This document shows positions 32,461 through 43,948 of a stretch of 64,000 nucleotides of DNA, piece after piece (position 1 is the stretch's first letter; the number at the start of each line of letters is the position of its first letter). The notes under the pieces are model-generated. The model saw only the letters and a list, made by a program, of their open reading frames with translations. It was not told where the DNA came from and searched no databases. Location of the stretch: assembly GCA_964247055.1 (NCBI GenBank), contig OZ176058.1:2480001-2544000 (forward strand), read 5' to 3'. This stretch comes from Paragordius varius (lineage: Eukaryota; Nematomorpha). The translations under genes were made by a program, and so were the position numbers.

Positions 32461-33241
32461 TTGATTACACCTATCAACTTAAATTGGCTTCACACTGGTT
32501 AATAGAGAAAAGAATTGTGTTTTAATGCAAACAAATTATATTTCATTGTAAGAACATCTGAAATCACTATATAAAAGGTTAAGACTATATATTTCGTAAG
32601 GACAACCATATTTTTATAGATGTCTGGTTTAAATAAATAAACAAAATTGCTAATTTTATATATCCAGAATATCAAAATCATAGGTTTGTAAAAACAAGAT
32701 TTATAGTTTTCTTAAAATAAAGTGTTTAGTTTATATATAGTATGTATCAATTAAAGGTCAAACTATGGTTGAATATTAGAAATTATTTTAAATTCAAAAA
32801 ATAATTTAACTTTCGCTCTCAAATTCTATTTAAAATAATTAATTTTTTTATTATTTTTGCCGTTTCCATTGGTGACACACTTGCATAAATATACATTCTC
32901 TCAAACTGACTATATAAAATTTTTTTTTAATTAATATGACATATAAAAATGTATCTTTGGTTAATTTTTTTTTAAAAAAAACTGAAAAATATCTTAAAAA
33001 TAAAAATCAAACCTGAATTAATATTTGAACAAGTGTGTAGACGGCAGAAATTTTGCTGGTCATTAAATAATGTATACATTTAAAATATATTAGAAATCAA
33101 ATTGAAATGTGCAAAGTAATGCTACATTTCATATTGCTTACAACCATATTTATTTATAAAAAACTGGTTAATTAATTTTAAAAAATTATATTTCAAAACA
33201 ACCATCTGCGGACCTTAAATAAACCACCCCTCTTCAAAAAC
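32461..33241. other. Intergenic DNA upstream of the chitinase gene
   Basis: AT-rich, with no coding signal. It should hold the distal promoter of the chitinase gene, but I see no named motif. Confidence 0.4.
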
Positions 33242-33249
33242 TATATAAA
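33242..33249 (+). promoter_or_regulatory. TATA box of the chitinase gene
   Basis: TATATAAA lies 71 bp upstream of the start codon at 33320. A start of transcription about 30 bp downstream would leave a 5' leader of roughly 45-50 nt. It is the only strong TATA motif just before the signal-peptide exon. Confidence 0.6.
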
Positions 33250-33319
33250 GTCATTCGCATATAAACGATTTTAAATATAGTTTTTACTTTTTTGTCTCTT
33301 TTTTTGTGTCCCGTCAATA

Positions 33320-36300
33320 ATGAAATTTTTGCTTCTGTTCTGTAATGCCTCATTGCTCCTGAGCATGATTCTATTAATGAACAAGCCGGAAAAAGGTTAG
33401 AATTTGTCATATCAAAACTTAAAAGTATATGCGCTTAAAATTATTAGATAAAACTAAATTTATATAGACTAAACTTAAATATTCAAAAATATATATTATA
33501 TTTGAAAAAACAATTGCAAAATTGTGAATTTTATTAAACTCATTGCTTTCAATGCTGAATTTAATTATATCATGTATATCAGAGGGGTCAATACAAATGC
33601 CTGCATTTGAAATAAATCTATGGGCAACTATATATAATTTATTAGATTTCACAAACATCTGTAAAATACAAACCAACATAACAATTTTTTCTAGTTCTTG
33701 CCAATACAAATATGAATCTGAAAAATTGTTTAAGAAATGATGTTTTTACTAAGATTTTATGGGCATATTTTTACAATTAGGGCAGTCAGGGCCATGTGTG
33801 GTATATAATTTTAAGTTAGTTTGTTTTGTCTTTTTATATTTAAGTTTTTCCTGTATATGGTTGGCTCACCCACATAATTCTAATTGGATATAAATTTAAT
33901 TAATAGCTTTCAAAAGATTTATTTTCAATCAGTATTTAGCTAATTTCCAGTAATATTTACAATAATTATAAATTTTATGGATAAATTATTGTATAAATTA
34001 CAAAATGTGAATTTGGGATAGAGGTTATTAAAAAAATGTCTACGTTTTGTCTTTATAAATTTATGTTTTACTGTTTATACAGTAAAATTGAAATTATACG
34101 GACAAAAAGTAAAAATATAAAGACAAATATTTTTTTTTCTAAAAGACGACCATATTTTCTAAATCATACTTTTTATAATAACTTATTGTTTCAAACTATA
34201 AAGTAGGAAATAAAAATAAATTGATAACACAAGCAATTTATGTATTATTATACGATTTGTAATTAAATTATTTTAATTGGATAAATTAAGGTTTAAAAAG
34301 TATCATTGTCTTTTTGAAAAAAATTGTCTTTATACAGTAAAGACTGAAATTATACGGACAAAATGTTAAAATATAAAACAAATTTTTTTTCAAAAGACAA
34401 CCTTACTTTTTAGGATTCATTTTTTTAAAGGTAACCCATTGTAAATTGCATATAGAATTGATATCTATACTGGTGACACAATAAATTATATATTTTGAAA
34501 TTGTAAATATATAATTTGTATGAGAAAAATTAGGAGTATGGTAGTCTTTTAGAAAAAAATATTTGTCTTTATATTTTAACGTTTTGTTCGTATAACTTCA
34601 GTTTTTTTATAGATAACATCATCAATCATATATTTCAAAATTGGTGTTATTTAAAATTATGGTAATTTTTTATAAATTTATCTCTAAATTTTATATTGAA
34701 AATTTTGATTTTTTCTGTTTTTTATATTTTAGTTACATCTTCTGGCGTGGTCATTGGCTATGTAACAGAATGGTCGTCTTTGCCAATCAGTCAAATTCAA
34801 GGAAACTACTTAACACACATACTGTATGCCTTTCTGTTCATTAATCAGGACGGGTCTTTGAGGATTTTAGACTCTAGTAAAAAACTTTTGTAAATTAAAA
34901 CTAAAAATAGCTTACTATTTTCATTGTTTAAAAAAAATTTTAAGTGTATTACAACTATACTATTTCAATTTTGAAAATTGATTTAAAGCAGAGTAATACT
35001 CACTAGAATTTATAAAGGGGCGCAAACAATATTTTTCTTCGTGCAATATATAATACGATGGAAATTTCATAGCTGTTTAACACAGTTGCTAATAATTATA
35101 CCTAAAACAAGTATATAAAAAATATTGAATAAGTAATTCAGGGCCATAATAGCACTTTTAGAACCTCATGCGAACCCTGGGTTGCGGTTTGAGTACCACA
35201 GTTTTGATTTATTTAAGGAAAAAATTTTTATTTAAACCAATGATTTATGCAACCTTAAAATAGATATTCTACGAATAAGAATACTTTAAGTAAGGGCTTC
35301 TTGAACTTTTGTAATTCCCGACATTATTTATGATTGCAAGTTTCTTAACGACCCCAACAATTCGAAAAACTCTTAAAATTTGTTGATAAAATTTATCAGG
35401 GTTATTTGGGTTTTAAGAGATTGACAAAAATAAATCTAAATTTAATAAATTTCTATAACATCTTCTGATCCATAGAAAATTAATACAAGATAATGATCGG
35501 TATTCCCTTTTAAAGAAAAGAATGATATTATACAAATCCAGAAATTTGTTTAACTGAACTCATAATGGCTTCTTATTTTTTTAAAAAAATTAGCTTTAAA
35601 ACCACGCTATTTTTGTATGGCGTCTCAGTTTTAAACCGGTAAACTCTACCCATAGACCTATATGGAAAAAGCTCTTTGCCTTTATAGGGCAAATATTTGG
35701 AATCATCTTTGATACCATTGTCTCAAGGGTTTTTTAAAAAAATACCTATACACTAAATTATCGTTAAATGATGGCGTATTTTTAGGGCATAAAGGCCCCA
35801 AATTAACGGCTAATAAAAAGGCCTGACCTTAATTTTACCCAGTTACGGGTAATATTTCCAGCTTTTAATGAGGTCATGTTCATAAATTTTCTGTAAGTTA
35901 GCTAAAGTTTCTATATAGTGGCGCAGTTTTTGGTGGGTAGCTCCTAACCTAAGGCAGGTATAAAAAAGCGCTGGTTAAAATTTTTGCCATCCTATGGGGA
36001 AAATCTGGAATTATCATGGAATCCATATGTGCCTATTAGACTCATAGGAATTCTGAAATTTGGCTCCAAAGGCATGCTGTATCGAGATGTGACGCAGTTT
36101 TACGCGGGTAGTCTCTAACCAGGGGCGAAACAAAAAACGCTCGATTAAATTTTTTGCCTTAAGGGTAATACCTGGAATCATGATTGATTCCATATGATCT
36201 CATCTTCCCCAAAACCAAAATGTCATTCTATGGTGGCGCATTTTTCAGGGCAGGGGCCTAATTAAGAGGTAATTTAATAAAACCGCTACACTTAAATTTT

Positions 36301-39300
36301 TGCTTTTTACGATATTTTAATCCCCTATTGAATTCATATGGCCTGATAGGTTTTCTAAATTTTGCCTCCAAAGTCAGGCTGTATCGATATGGTTGTGCAG
36401 TTGTAGGCGGATAACCCCCTACCCAGAAGCCAATATAAAAGACATTCCATACAATTTTTAGCTTTTACAGTCCTGGAATCATATTTGAATCCATATGTTT
36501 TTTAATGGTTTTTGGAAGAATGGCTTCAAAACTAAATAATAGTTCAATAGCGCATTTTTAGGGCGTAAAGGGCCTAATTAACGGCCCATTAAGAAACCCG
36601 CTGGACTTAAATTTTTGCCTTTATACGGGTAATAATTCAGATCCTTATTTAACTTATATGGACTGATAAGTTTTCTGAAAATTAACTCCTAAACAACGAA
36701 ATTTCGCTATGATGGGGCGGTTTTAGGCGGGTAGCCCCTTACTCAAAGGCCGACACAAAAAAGCGCTTGATTAAAATTTTTGCCTTTTTACAATGCTCTC
36801 ATTAGTTTTAGGAAAAATTTCCTTAAAACTAAAAAATCATTTAATAGTGGCGTATTTATCAGGGCGTGAGGGGACTAATTGACGGCTAATTTTATAAATC
36901 GTACCCTAAATTTTTGCCTTGTTATGGGTAATATTTTAAGCACCTATTGAACTCATATGGCCTGATAGATTTTCTGAAATTTAGCCCCAAAACGCTATTT
37001 CTATATGACGGGGCAGTTTTTAGTGGGTATCTCCTTACCCAAAAGCCAATATAAAAAAAAAGCTCGACTAAAATATTTGCTTAACAGGAATACCTGGAAT
37101 CCTTATTAAATTTTTAGGGTATCTTTCCTTGAGCGAATAATAGATTTAAAAAATTATTTTTGTGGACTTTTCAATAAAATGACATTTTACAGCGGGAGCG
37201 GGTAAAAAGAGGGTTTAAATTAAAAAAGCGAGCCGACTATGTTCGGCGCAATAGATCATAAGTAAAAAAAATTAAATTTGCAATCGGTACAACACGTTTT
37301 CAGGAAAATTGTCTCAAAGTCACGATTTTTGTGGACTTCTGTTTTCAAAAAAAACCGTTTTTTACACGGGATGGGCCCAACTTGGGGTTTAATTTAAAAA
37401 AAGGCATATTGTCGGGGCATTCATTAATGATATTTTTTCGACATTTGGATTTGAATGGGTCCACCAGTTTTCCGAAAACAGATTATAAGCCGCATTTTCC
37501 AATTATAAAAATATATAGATTTTACAAGTTAAAAAACATTTTTGTCAAATTTTAATTTTATCACTCGCCACCCTATTATTTTAATACGCGACCCCAAATG
37601 GGGTCACGACCCATAGTTAGAGCAACCCTGCTTTGAGTAATCAAAAAATGTAGTTTTTTTATCGTTTTAAGTAAAATTGAAATCTCCAATTAAACAATGA
37701 ATGTCTAATGAAATTGATGTATAAACTATCAATTAAATTATTCCCCATATATGTGATTTTATTTGTATTTAGGTCAAGCCCATTTTACTCAATTGGAGGA
37801 GATGGTTAAAAAATATCCACACCTCAAAGTATTACCAAGTATAGGAGGTGCCAGAAACTCAACTGACTTTTTGTAATTATATATTTAGTCATTTTAAAGT
37901 ATTGAAAACAGTTATGTTCTAAAACATAATAAGCTAAAAACGTTTAAACAAAATCTCACACCTTTGATAAAGAATTCACAAAATATAAAAAATATCTTGA
38001 TATTATATATGTGTTGATAGAAAAATTCTCAACTGTATTGCTTTTTGTTTTGTGTCTCATGAGTCATATTAGGAAGTTATTTACACTTTTATATGTTAAA
38101 AAATAAATTTTCCACAAAGTTTATGTGTAACTTTTTTGCGCTGTATTGGCATATATCAAAATAAGATATCGCGTATATGTTGTCTAATTCAGAGGTATAT
38201 TATATAATAGATTATTATATGTGTTATAGAATTTTGAATACTGACGCTAAACGCCAAGTATTTGCAGATTCTTGCAAAGCTTTTATTCAAAAACACAAAT
38301 TCCATGGCATTGATATAGATTGGGAATATCCCGCAAACAAAGATCAACAAGCTTCGTATGGCAAATTATTAGAAGTAAGTAAACTCTAAAGCCTATACTT
38401 AATTTCCATTAATTAATAAATAAAATTATAAGTATAATAGGAAAACTGAAGGGTAAAACATCTTTTTATATATAAACACATAGGTATCTAAAAATTTTAA
38501 AGCCAAATAATATGAATAAATGAAACATACAGTCAATGTGTGCGGATTTAGTTGGCCCTCTCAACTTGTGCGATTTTTTGGTGATTTTTGATTGGTTATT
38601 TCTCACTTTTTATGCTGTTTTATTCGTCTGCTATTTTTATATTAAAAATGTTATTTATGCCATTTTTGCATTTTTAAGCCGATCGTTATAGGTTGACATA
38701 GTCTCTGAAAAATATGATTTTTTTACGAATTTTTTTTTGATTACTTCGTAAACTTAAACCTATTTGTGTTTTAGTTTTAACATTTTGGCTATAAATGTAA
38801 TTTTTTACTGTATAATATTTATAGATACTTAAAGAAACATTGGGCTCTGGTTATGAAGTTATGTCTGCCGTTGCAGCCGGTGTTGACTATATGCAATTTT
38901 TCAACATCGATGCCATGAATAAGTATATTTCTGTTTTTTCCATTTTATATTTTTTATGATTGTTTTAAATATTTTCACACTTCATAATCGTATCGTATTT
39001 AGTTATCTAGATTATGTGTTAGTTATGGGTTATGATTTTGCTGGCTCATGGAGTACAACCACGTCCCACAATGCCCCTCTCAAGGGCGGTCAGTACAGTG
39101 TTGTAAGTTTTTATTATCGGTATATTCAATATACCATTTGCACCTCAAATAATTCACTTTTGAACATTACAAATTAACCCTTTAACGCAGCAAATTCACC
39201 CTTAAGAGCTTCTGACCCTTATTGTTATTTTTTAAATCAAAATAAACCTATATTTTAATATTTTCAAAAATATATTTTGTTTAATATTATCATAAAGAAT

Positions 39301-42300
39301 AGCAAATGATAATCTATGCAATAAAAAAACAGTATCATATTAATTATGAACTTATTAGCATTTTATTTTAGGGTTAAATATTTTAGGGTTAGTTTGTGGT
39401 GTAAATGATATGTATATATAAAAAATTAACTTAAAAAATGAAAATCATTTTTCCTTTACATACTTATATTCAGTTTTTATTTTGTAATTTTTTTAACATC
39501 TTGAAAATGTTATACCATTATAACCAAAATTTTAAAATCTAACAAATAAATTAAATAATAAAGTTTATAATCATATATACGCGTTTTCACTATTGAAAAT
39601 AACCATTAAAAGTTAAAACCCCGATATTTTTCCATTCCTAATTTAAAATTTCAATTTTTTTCACACACCTAAACACGAAATCTTTTTGATTTAGGAAGGT
39701 GCAGTGAATACTTGGGTATCTAACGGATTACAACCCAAAAAAATTGTGGTCGGGGTTCCTTTTTACGGGGGAAAATTTAATGCGCAGTCACACACAGTAG
39801 GCAGTCCAGGTCAATATGTCCAACTCATGACATATGATGAGGTAATCGAATTATTTTGTTTTTGAAATAAAATACAGTAAAAACTGAAATTAACCATGGA
39901 CAAAACGTGAAATATAAAGACAAATATTTTTTTTTATCAAAAGACAACCAACCCTACCATACTTTTTTAATCATTTTTTTAACTATATAACTAACCAACC
40001 ATTGTTTCGAATCGCGTATTATAGTATTTATATAGGTGAAACCATAAATTAATTATTTTAAAATTGTAATATATAATTTATATGAGATTAATTAAGGATT
40101 AAAAAAGTATGGTTGTCTTATAAAAAATATATTTGTCTTTTTAATTTAACGTGCATGTAATATCAGATTTTACAGTAATTACAGTAAAAAATTTATTTTT
40201 TTTTATTAAATTGTGTAAAAAGCGAAATCTCACCTAATAAAAATGTCATACATAATATTTTAATATATTTTCGATATAAATATTATATCATCATGATCAA
40301 AAAAAAGAAAAATTTATACAATCTTACAGTAAATATTGAAATTATAATGACGAATTATAAAAAATGAGAGAGAGTCAATTTTTTAAGACATCCGCACTTT
40401 TTAAGCTTTGAATTTTTCATAAATAAATCATTATTATTGGTCAGATTTGCGAAAACAACTAATTGAGATGTAAAAAATTAAAGTGTATATAATAAAATAA
40501 CGAAAGTTTTCTCCGCATAGCTTTATTTTTTTAATATTCATAATTCTTTTTGATATACTGTGGTAGCCTTCTCCCCCGTGTGACTAAAAAGAATGTGATA
40601 ATATCCGCGTCTCCATATTTTTTATCAGATTTTTTTTAAATAAAAATTTTAAATAATTTAATTATTTAATAATTTGTAAAGTAATGAGATCTCATTAACT
40701 TTTATCTATTTTTGGGGTCGTTGCCGCAAAATTTCTACAAACTAATGATTTAATTAGTGTATGAAAAAGTGTAGTCAACTTTAACAGAATTAATTTTGAA
40801 AACTAGCCTCTTATTTAAGTTTAAGTTATAAATTTATAAAGCTATGTATTTGGAAAAGCTCAGAATGGGGTGGGGTCTACTATAAATATCTTATTAATGC
40901 TTAACACAATATTAAAAATCTATATTTTTTAGATCAAATCAGCTCCTATGACACGTGCGTGGGATAGTAATGCCCAAACTTCGTATGGATACAGTGGGAA
41001 TAATTGGTATACGTTTGATGATGCCGAAAGCCTTAAAAAGAAAGTAAGTCCACTAAGTTACTTATATTTGCAATCGTAAAAGGGGTAGTTATCAAGCTTT
41101 TATATGGTATTTTATCCCATTTTTCCTGAAACCAGATATATTCTAGGTTATCCGCGCTACTATATATATCATTTACACTTCGAATTCACCTTTAAACATT
41201 TCATTCATCCTCGAACATTAAGAATTTACCCTGAAGATAAATTACGTGTTTTTGGACTAATAATTTAAATAACTATTATTTGATCTTTCTTTATGGCATG
41301 GCATTAAACAAAGTTTTATTTTTTAAAATATCCAGTTAAAATACTAGGGTGAAATGATTAAGATTTGAGATGTTCAATGGTGTTAAAAGGTTTTGTTGTT
41401 TAAGAAATATAAGATATGTTTTATACCTTAGCAAATAATTTAATTTGGTTTTCAAAAAATGAATATTCGTTGTAAAATAATATTAAATTTTTTCCATGTT
41501 TTAGGTTGATTATGCTTGCCCTACATACGGTGGTGCTATGATATGGGAGTTAAGTCAAAACAGAGATCAAAGTTTACTAAAAGCTGTATATGATGAGGTA
41601 ATTTTTGTTTAATCAAAAACTTATCTAAAAAAATATTGATTATATATAATTACAGACCATATTAGTATTATTTCATTACTTACAATTCAGCTTGATTAAG
41701 GATTTTTATGATATGTAGACCAGTGGTGCTCCTTAAATAATATAATAACTTTTTTGATGAACTTATGCTAAATATAAATATCTACAAATTTGCTATTATA
41801 TGGCATGGCCTTTGGAAAAAATTTTTGCGGCCTTCTTAATCTTTTTGGTTAGTCCAATGGAAATAGATTATGAATAGGTAGTCGATTCACCCTATTAAAT
41901 TCATCTCATTTTTAATTCTTTGTTAACAGGTTAAGAGTCAATGTGGAATAGATTCTGGGAATGGCACAACAACCACCCAGGCGCCAGGTACCAGCACTTC
42001 TGGTAGTTCGACAACAGCTGTTCCAACCGGAAGTACAACTTCTCGTTCGACAACAGCTGTTCCGACTGGAACTACCACTCATGCTAGTTCGACATCAGCT
42101 GTTCCAACACCTGGCCCTACAACAACAACCTCGGGCACAGGAGGGGGAGGTGATTGTCCCCAAACCCCAGCTGAGATCTGTAAAACTGGCAACAATTTAG
42201 GATATGCCAGCTATCCACCCGATTGCAAGTATTGTATTGTCCTTTTTTAGATTCTTTTATTGTTTATTACAATAAAAAAACGAAATTATTCAGACAAAAC

Positions 42301-43622
42301 GCAAATCAAAGAAAGACAATCTACCATACTTTTTGAACTTTATCTTTTCCTAAGTTATCAAATAATAATATATATATAATTGTTGTTACCAATCTACATC
42401 TCTATTTCATATTTTTCAGTTTAATACAATGAGTTTATGTTCAAAAAAATTACAGTGGTTTTTAGAAAGAAATAATTGTTTATATGTGATTACGTTCTGT
42501 CCTTACATTTTCAATTTTTACTGTATTTACTCCCCTCATTGTGCGAATGTTATATACTAATCTCAGCTTTCTCTCTATTAAAGTGTATCCATAGGCAATC
42601 TTGGGACTCCCACATATAAGTTAGGTATTAAACTGTATCCACCCCTTTTTTAGGCGGACCCTTTTGCTGGTACCATCGACCGGCCCAAAATAAATGTTTT
42701 TTCCCGAGTATAATATATAAGAATGTGATATGTATGGAATGACTGTAGATTATCTGATCGTAAATCAAAAATTCGGATTTGATAAAGAGTTAAGAATATA
42801 TGAGATAGGGAGTTGTAAGCTCTCCAGGAGATTCTTAATGATTTAGTTGATGCAGACTTTATCGATTAATTTACATATCCGTAGTTCAGACCCATAAATA
42901 GCAACGGGTTAAACCACTTATATATAATGAATTAATGATAATTTGCCATATCATTATAGAAACTAGTGTAAAAAGCTGATAATCGAGTAAAGTAATAGCC
43001 CACACAAAAATCTCGCAAAAAAATCATTTTCGATCTTAAACCATTGGATATTTGATCATAAGATATTGCATTTCGGCATCACGTTCTAACTATTATATTG
43101 ATTATGAAATAAAAATTTTAGGTATCCGATTTGTGAAGCATTCGATATAACCCTAGCTCTTAGGGTCAGTATGTGCGTTGTCTTTGATTTTTAATAAGAA
43201 AATGAAAAAAACTCTATTCAGTAAAACATTGTTAGTTTTCATTAATTGCCAGCCAGAGAGACTATTCAGCAAAAGGAAATATTATAATTTAAATATATTT
43301 TTCCCTTTTACCATTATTACATGTAATAAAATATTTGGCAGCAATATTTGATAAAAAAACCATCATGTACACTTAGGGAGTGTATCCACGATGCTAGTCT
43401 ACGAATACTACGGACAACGAACGGTTTTACATACATCATTTAGAATTTTGTCTCATACATTATTTCATTTCAATTATTCTCTATTATATTTATTTTAGCA
43501 AGTTTGTGTCGTGCGTAGCCTATGTGATTATGGATTGCCCTGCAGGCCTGGTGTGGAATCCGACGATTAATGCATGCGATTGGAGCACAAATTATGCTTG
43601 TACATCCTGCAAAATAAATTAA
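33320..43622 (+). CDS. Secreted GH18 chitinase with C-terminal chitin-binding (CBM14) domain
   Basis: It hydrolyses chitin outside the cell. Exons: 33320-33395, 34733-34876, 37773-37872, 38230-38374, 38825-38922, 39003-39102, 39695-39841, 40933-41043, 41505-41597, 41930-42228, 43499-43622; all phases agree, giving 478 codons plus TAA. Residues 1-20 form a hydrophobic signal peptide (MKFLLLFCNASLLLSMILL). GH18 motifs are KVLPSIGGARNS, FHGIDIDWEYP (acid/base Glu present), LVMGYDFAGSW and GGAMIWELSQN. A Thr/Ser/Pro linker with repeated STTAVPTG follows, then a peritrophin-A domain (DCNKFVSC, MDCPAGLVWNPTINACDW). Oddity: the first Asp of the DxxDxDxE signature is His. The introns hold several MITEs and a hAT/Helitron composite. 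Exons 5-10 recur at 60016-63413. Confidence 0.93.
34080..34612. mobile_element. Two adjacent CAGTA-family MITEs in chitinase intron 1
   Basis: The first copy is about 34080-34340 and the second 34335-34612. Each starts TACAGTAAA(A/G)..TGAAATTATACGGAC and carries inner AAAGACAACC or the equivalent. The second ends ACTTCAGTTTTTTTATAG. The right end of the first meets the left end of the second, so one inserted at the edge of the other. The second ends about 120 bp upstream of exon 2. Confidence 0.75.
35292..37630. mobile_element. Second hAT element, in chitinase intron 2, with nested Helitron sequence
   Basis: The termini AAGGGCTTCTTGAAC and (inverted) CAGGGTTGCTCTAACTATGG match the copy at 18332. 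Flanking 8-mers CTTTAAGT (35284-35291) and CTTTGAGT (37631-37638) form a target duplication with one change. Subterminal GACCCC and GTCACGACCCATAG are shared. Most of the interior is Helitron sequence. Confidence 0.85.
35590..37519 (-). mobile_element. Helitron-like sequence nested in the intronic hAT element
   Basis: The 5' end TCTATATATTTTTATAAT on the minus strand lies at 37519. About ten variable units of roughly 150-190 bp with ATTTTTGCC(T/A)T and GCGGGTAG motifs fill the body. The insertion point differs from that of the first hAT copy, and no CTAG terminus is evident near 35590. Confidence 0.7.
39132..39409. mobile_element. ACCATTTACA-family MITE in chitinase intron 6
   Basis: The left terminus is ATACCATTTGCACC with CAAATTCACCCTT units inside; the right terminus is GGTGTAAATGATAT. 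It lies just downstream of exon 6. A second copy of the locus is at about 60323-60608 in the duplicated segment. Confidence 0.7.
39870..40178. mobile_element. CAGTA-family MITE in chitinase intron 7
   Basis: It begins ATACAGTAAAAACTGAAATT about 30 bp after the exon 7 donor and ends CAGATTTTACAGTA, with inner CATACTTTTTTAATC and its complement. The same insertion occurs at about 61065 in the duplicated segment, so it predates the duplication. Confidence 0.75.
41166..41390. mobile_element. Degraded ACCATTTACA-family MITE in chitinase intron 8
   Basis: Left ATATCATTTACACTTCGAA is followed by AATTCACCTTTAAAC and ATCCTCGAACATT units. The right end is poorly defined, near GGTGAAATGAT and GTTCAATGGTG. 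The same copy is present at about 62348 in the duplicate. Confidence 0.55.
42268..42532. mobile_element. CAGTA-family MITE in chitinase intron 10
   Basis: Left TTACAATAAAAAAACGAAAT then CAGACAAAACG; right ATTTTCAATTTTTACTGTA, with CCATACTTTTT inside. It starts about 35 bp after the exon 10 donor. The duplicate carries it at about 63450. Confidence 0.7.
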
Positions 43623-43721
43623 ATGAAAAAAATTATTGGGATAATTTTTAACCAAATTTAATTTTAGCATAGCTTAAATTTGTAAATCTGCTAAAACCTA
43701 TATTATTTTTTTATGTAAATA

Positions 43722-43946
43722 CAGTCATATATCCTTTTTGTTTTATGAAAATTTATTTTCTTTCGTTAAATGGGTATTGGTAAAGAATTGAAAAAAAAAC
43801 AAGTGCTCTATGGTATTAACAATATCATATTCCTCAAAAAATATAAAATTTACCATAGAGCTCTTGTTTTTTCCATTCTTTACCAAATATTTATACTCAT
43901 TTAACAAAAAAAATAAATTTTTGATAAAATAAAGTATACATGACTG
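43722..43946. mobile_element. Near-palindromic 225-bp MITE just downstream of the chitinase stop
   Basis: It runs from CAGTCATAT to ATGACTG with TA on each side (43720-43721, 43947-43948), as in Tc1/mariner-type MITEs. The arms include AAATGGGTATTGGTAAAGAA and its inverse, and CTCTATGGTA against TACCATAGAG. It lies 100 bp after the stop codon, so it may fall in the 3' UTR and form a hairpin there. Confidence 0.82.
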
Positions 43947-43948
43947 TA

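Noticed and set aside
38956-39177. Open frame of 73 codons as a separate gene (and its twin at 60147-60368)
   Set aside because: It is chitinase exon 6 with intron sequence at both ends.
41961-42200. Gln/Val/Leu-rich open frame of 79 codons (and its twin at 63131-63385)
   Set aside because: It is the wrong frame of the Thr/Ser/Pro linker and chitin-binding exon. The correct frame continues the GH18 protein.
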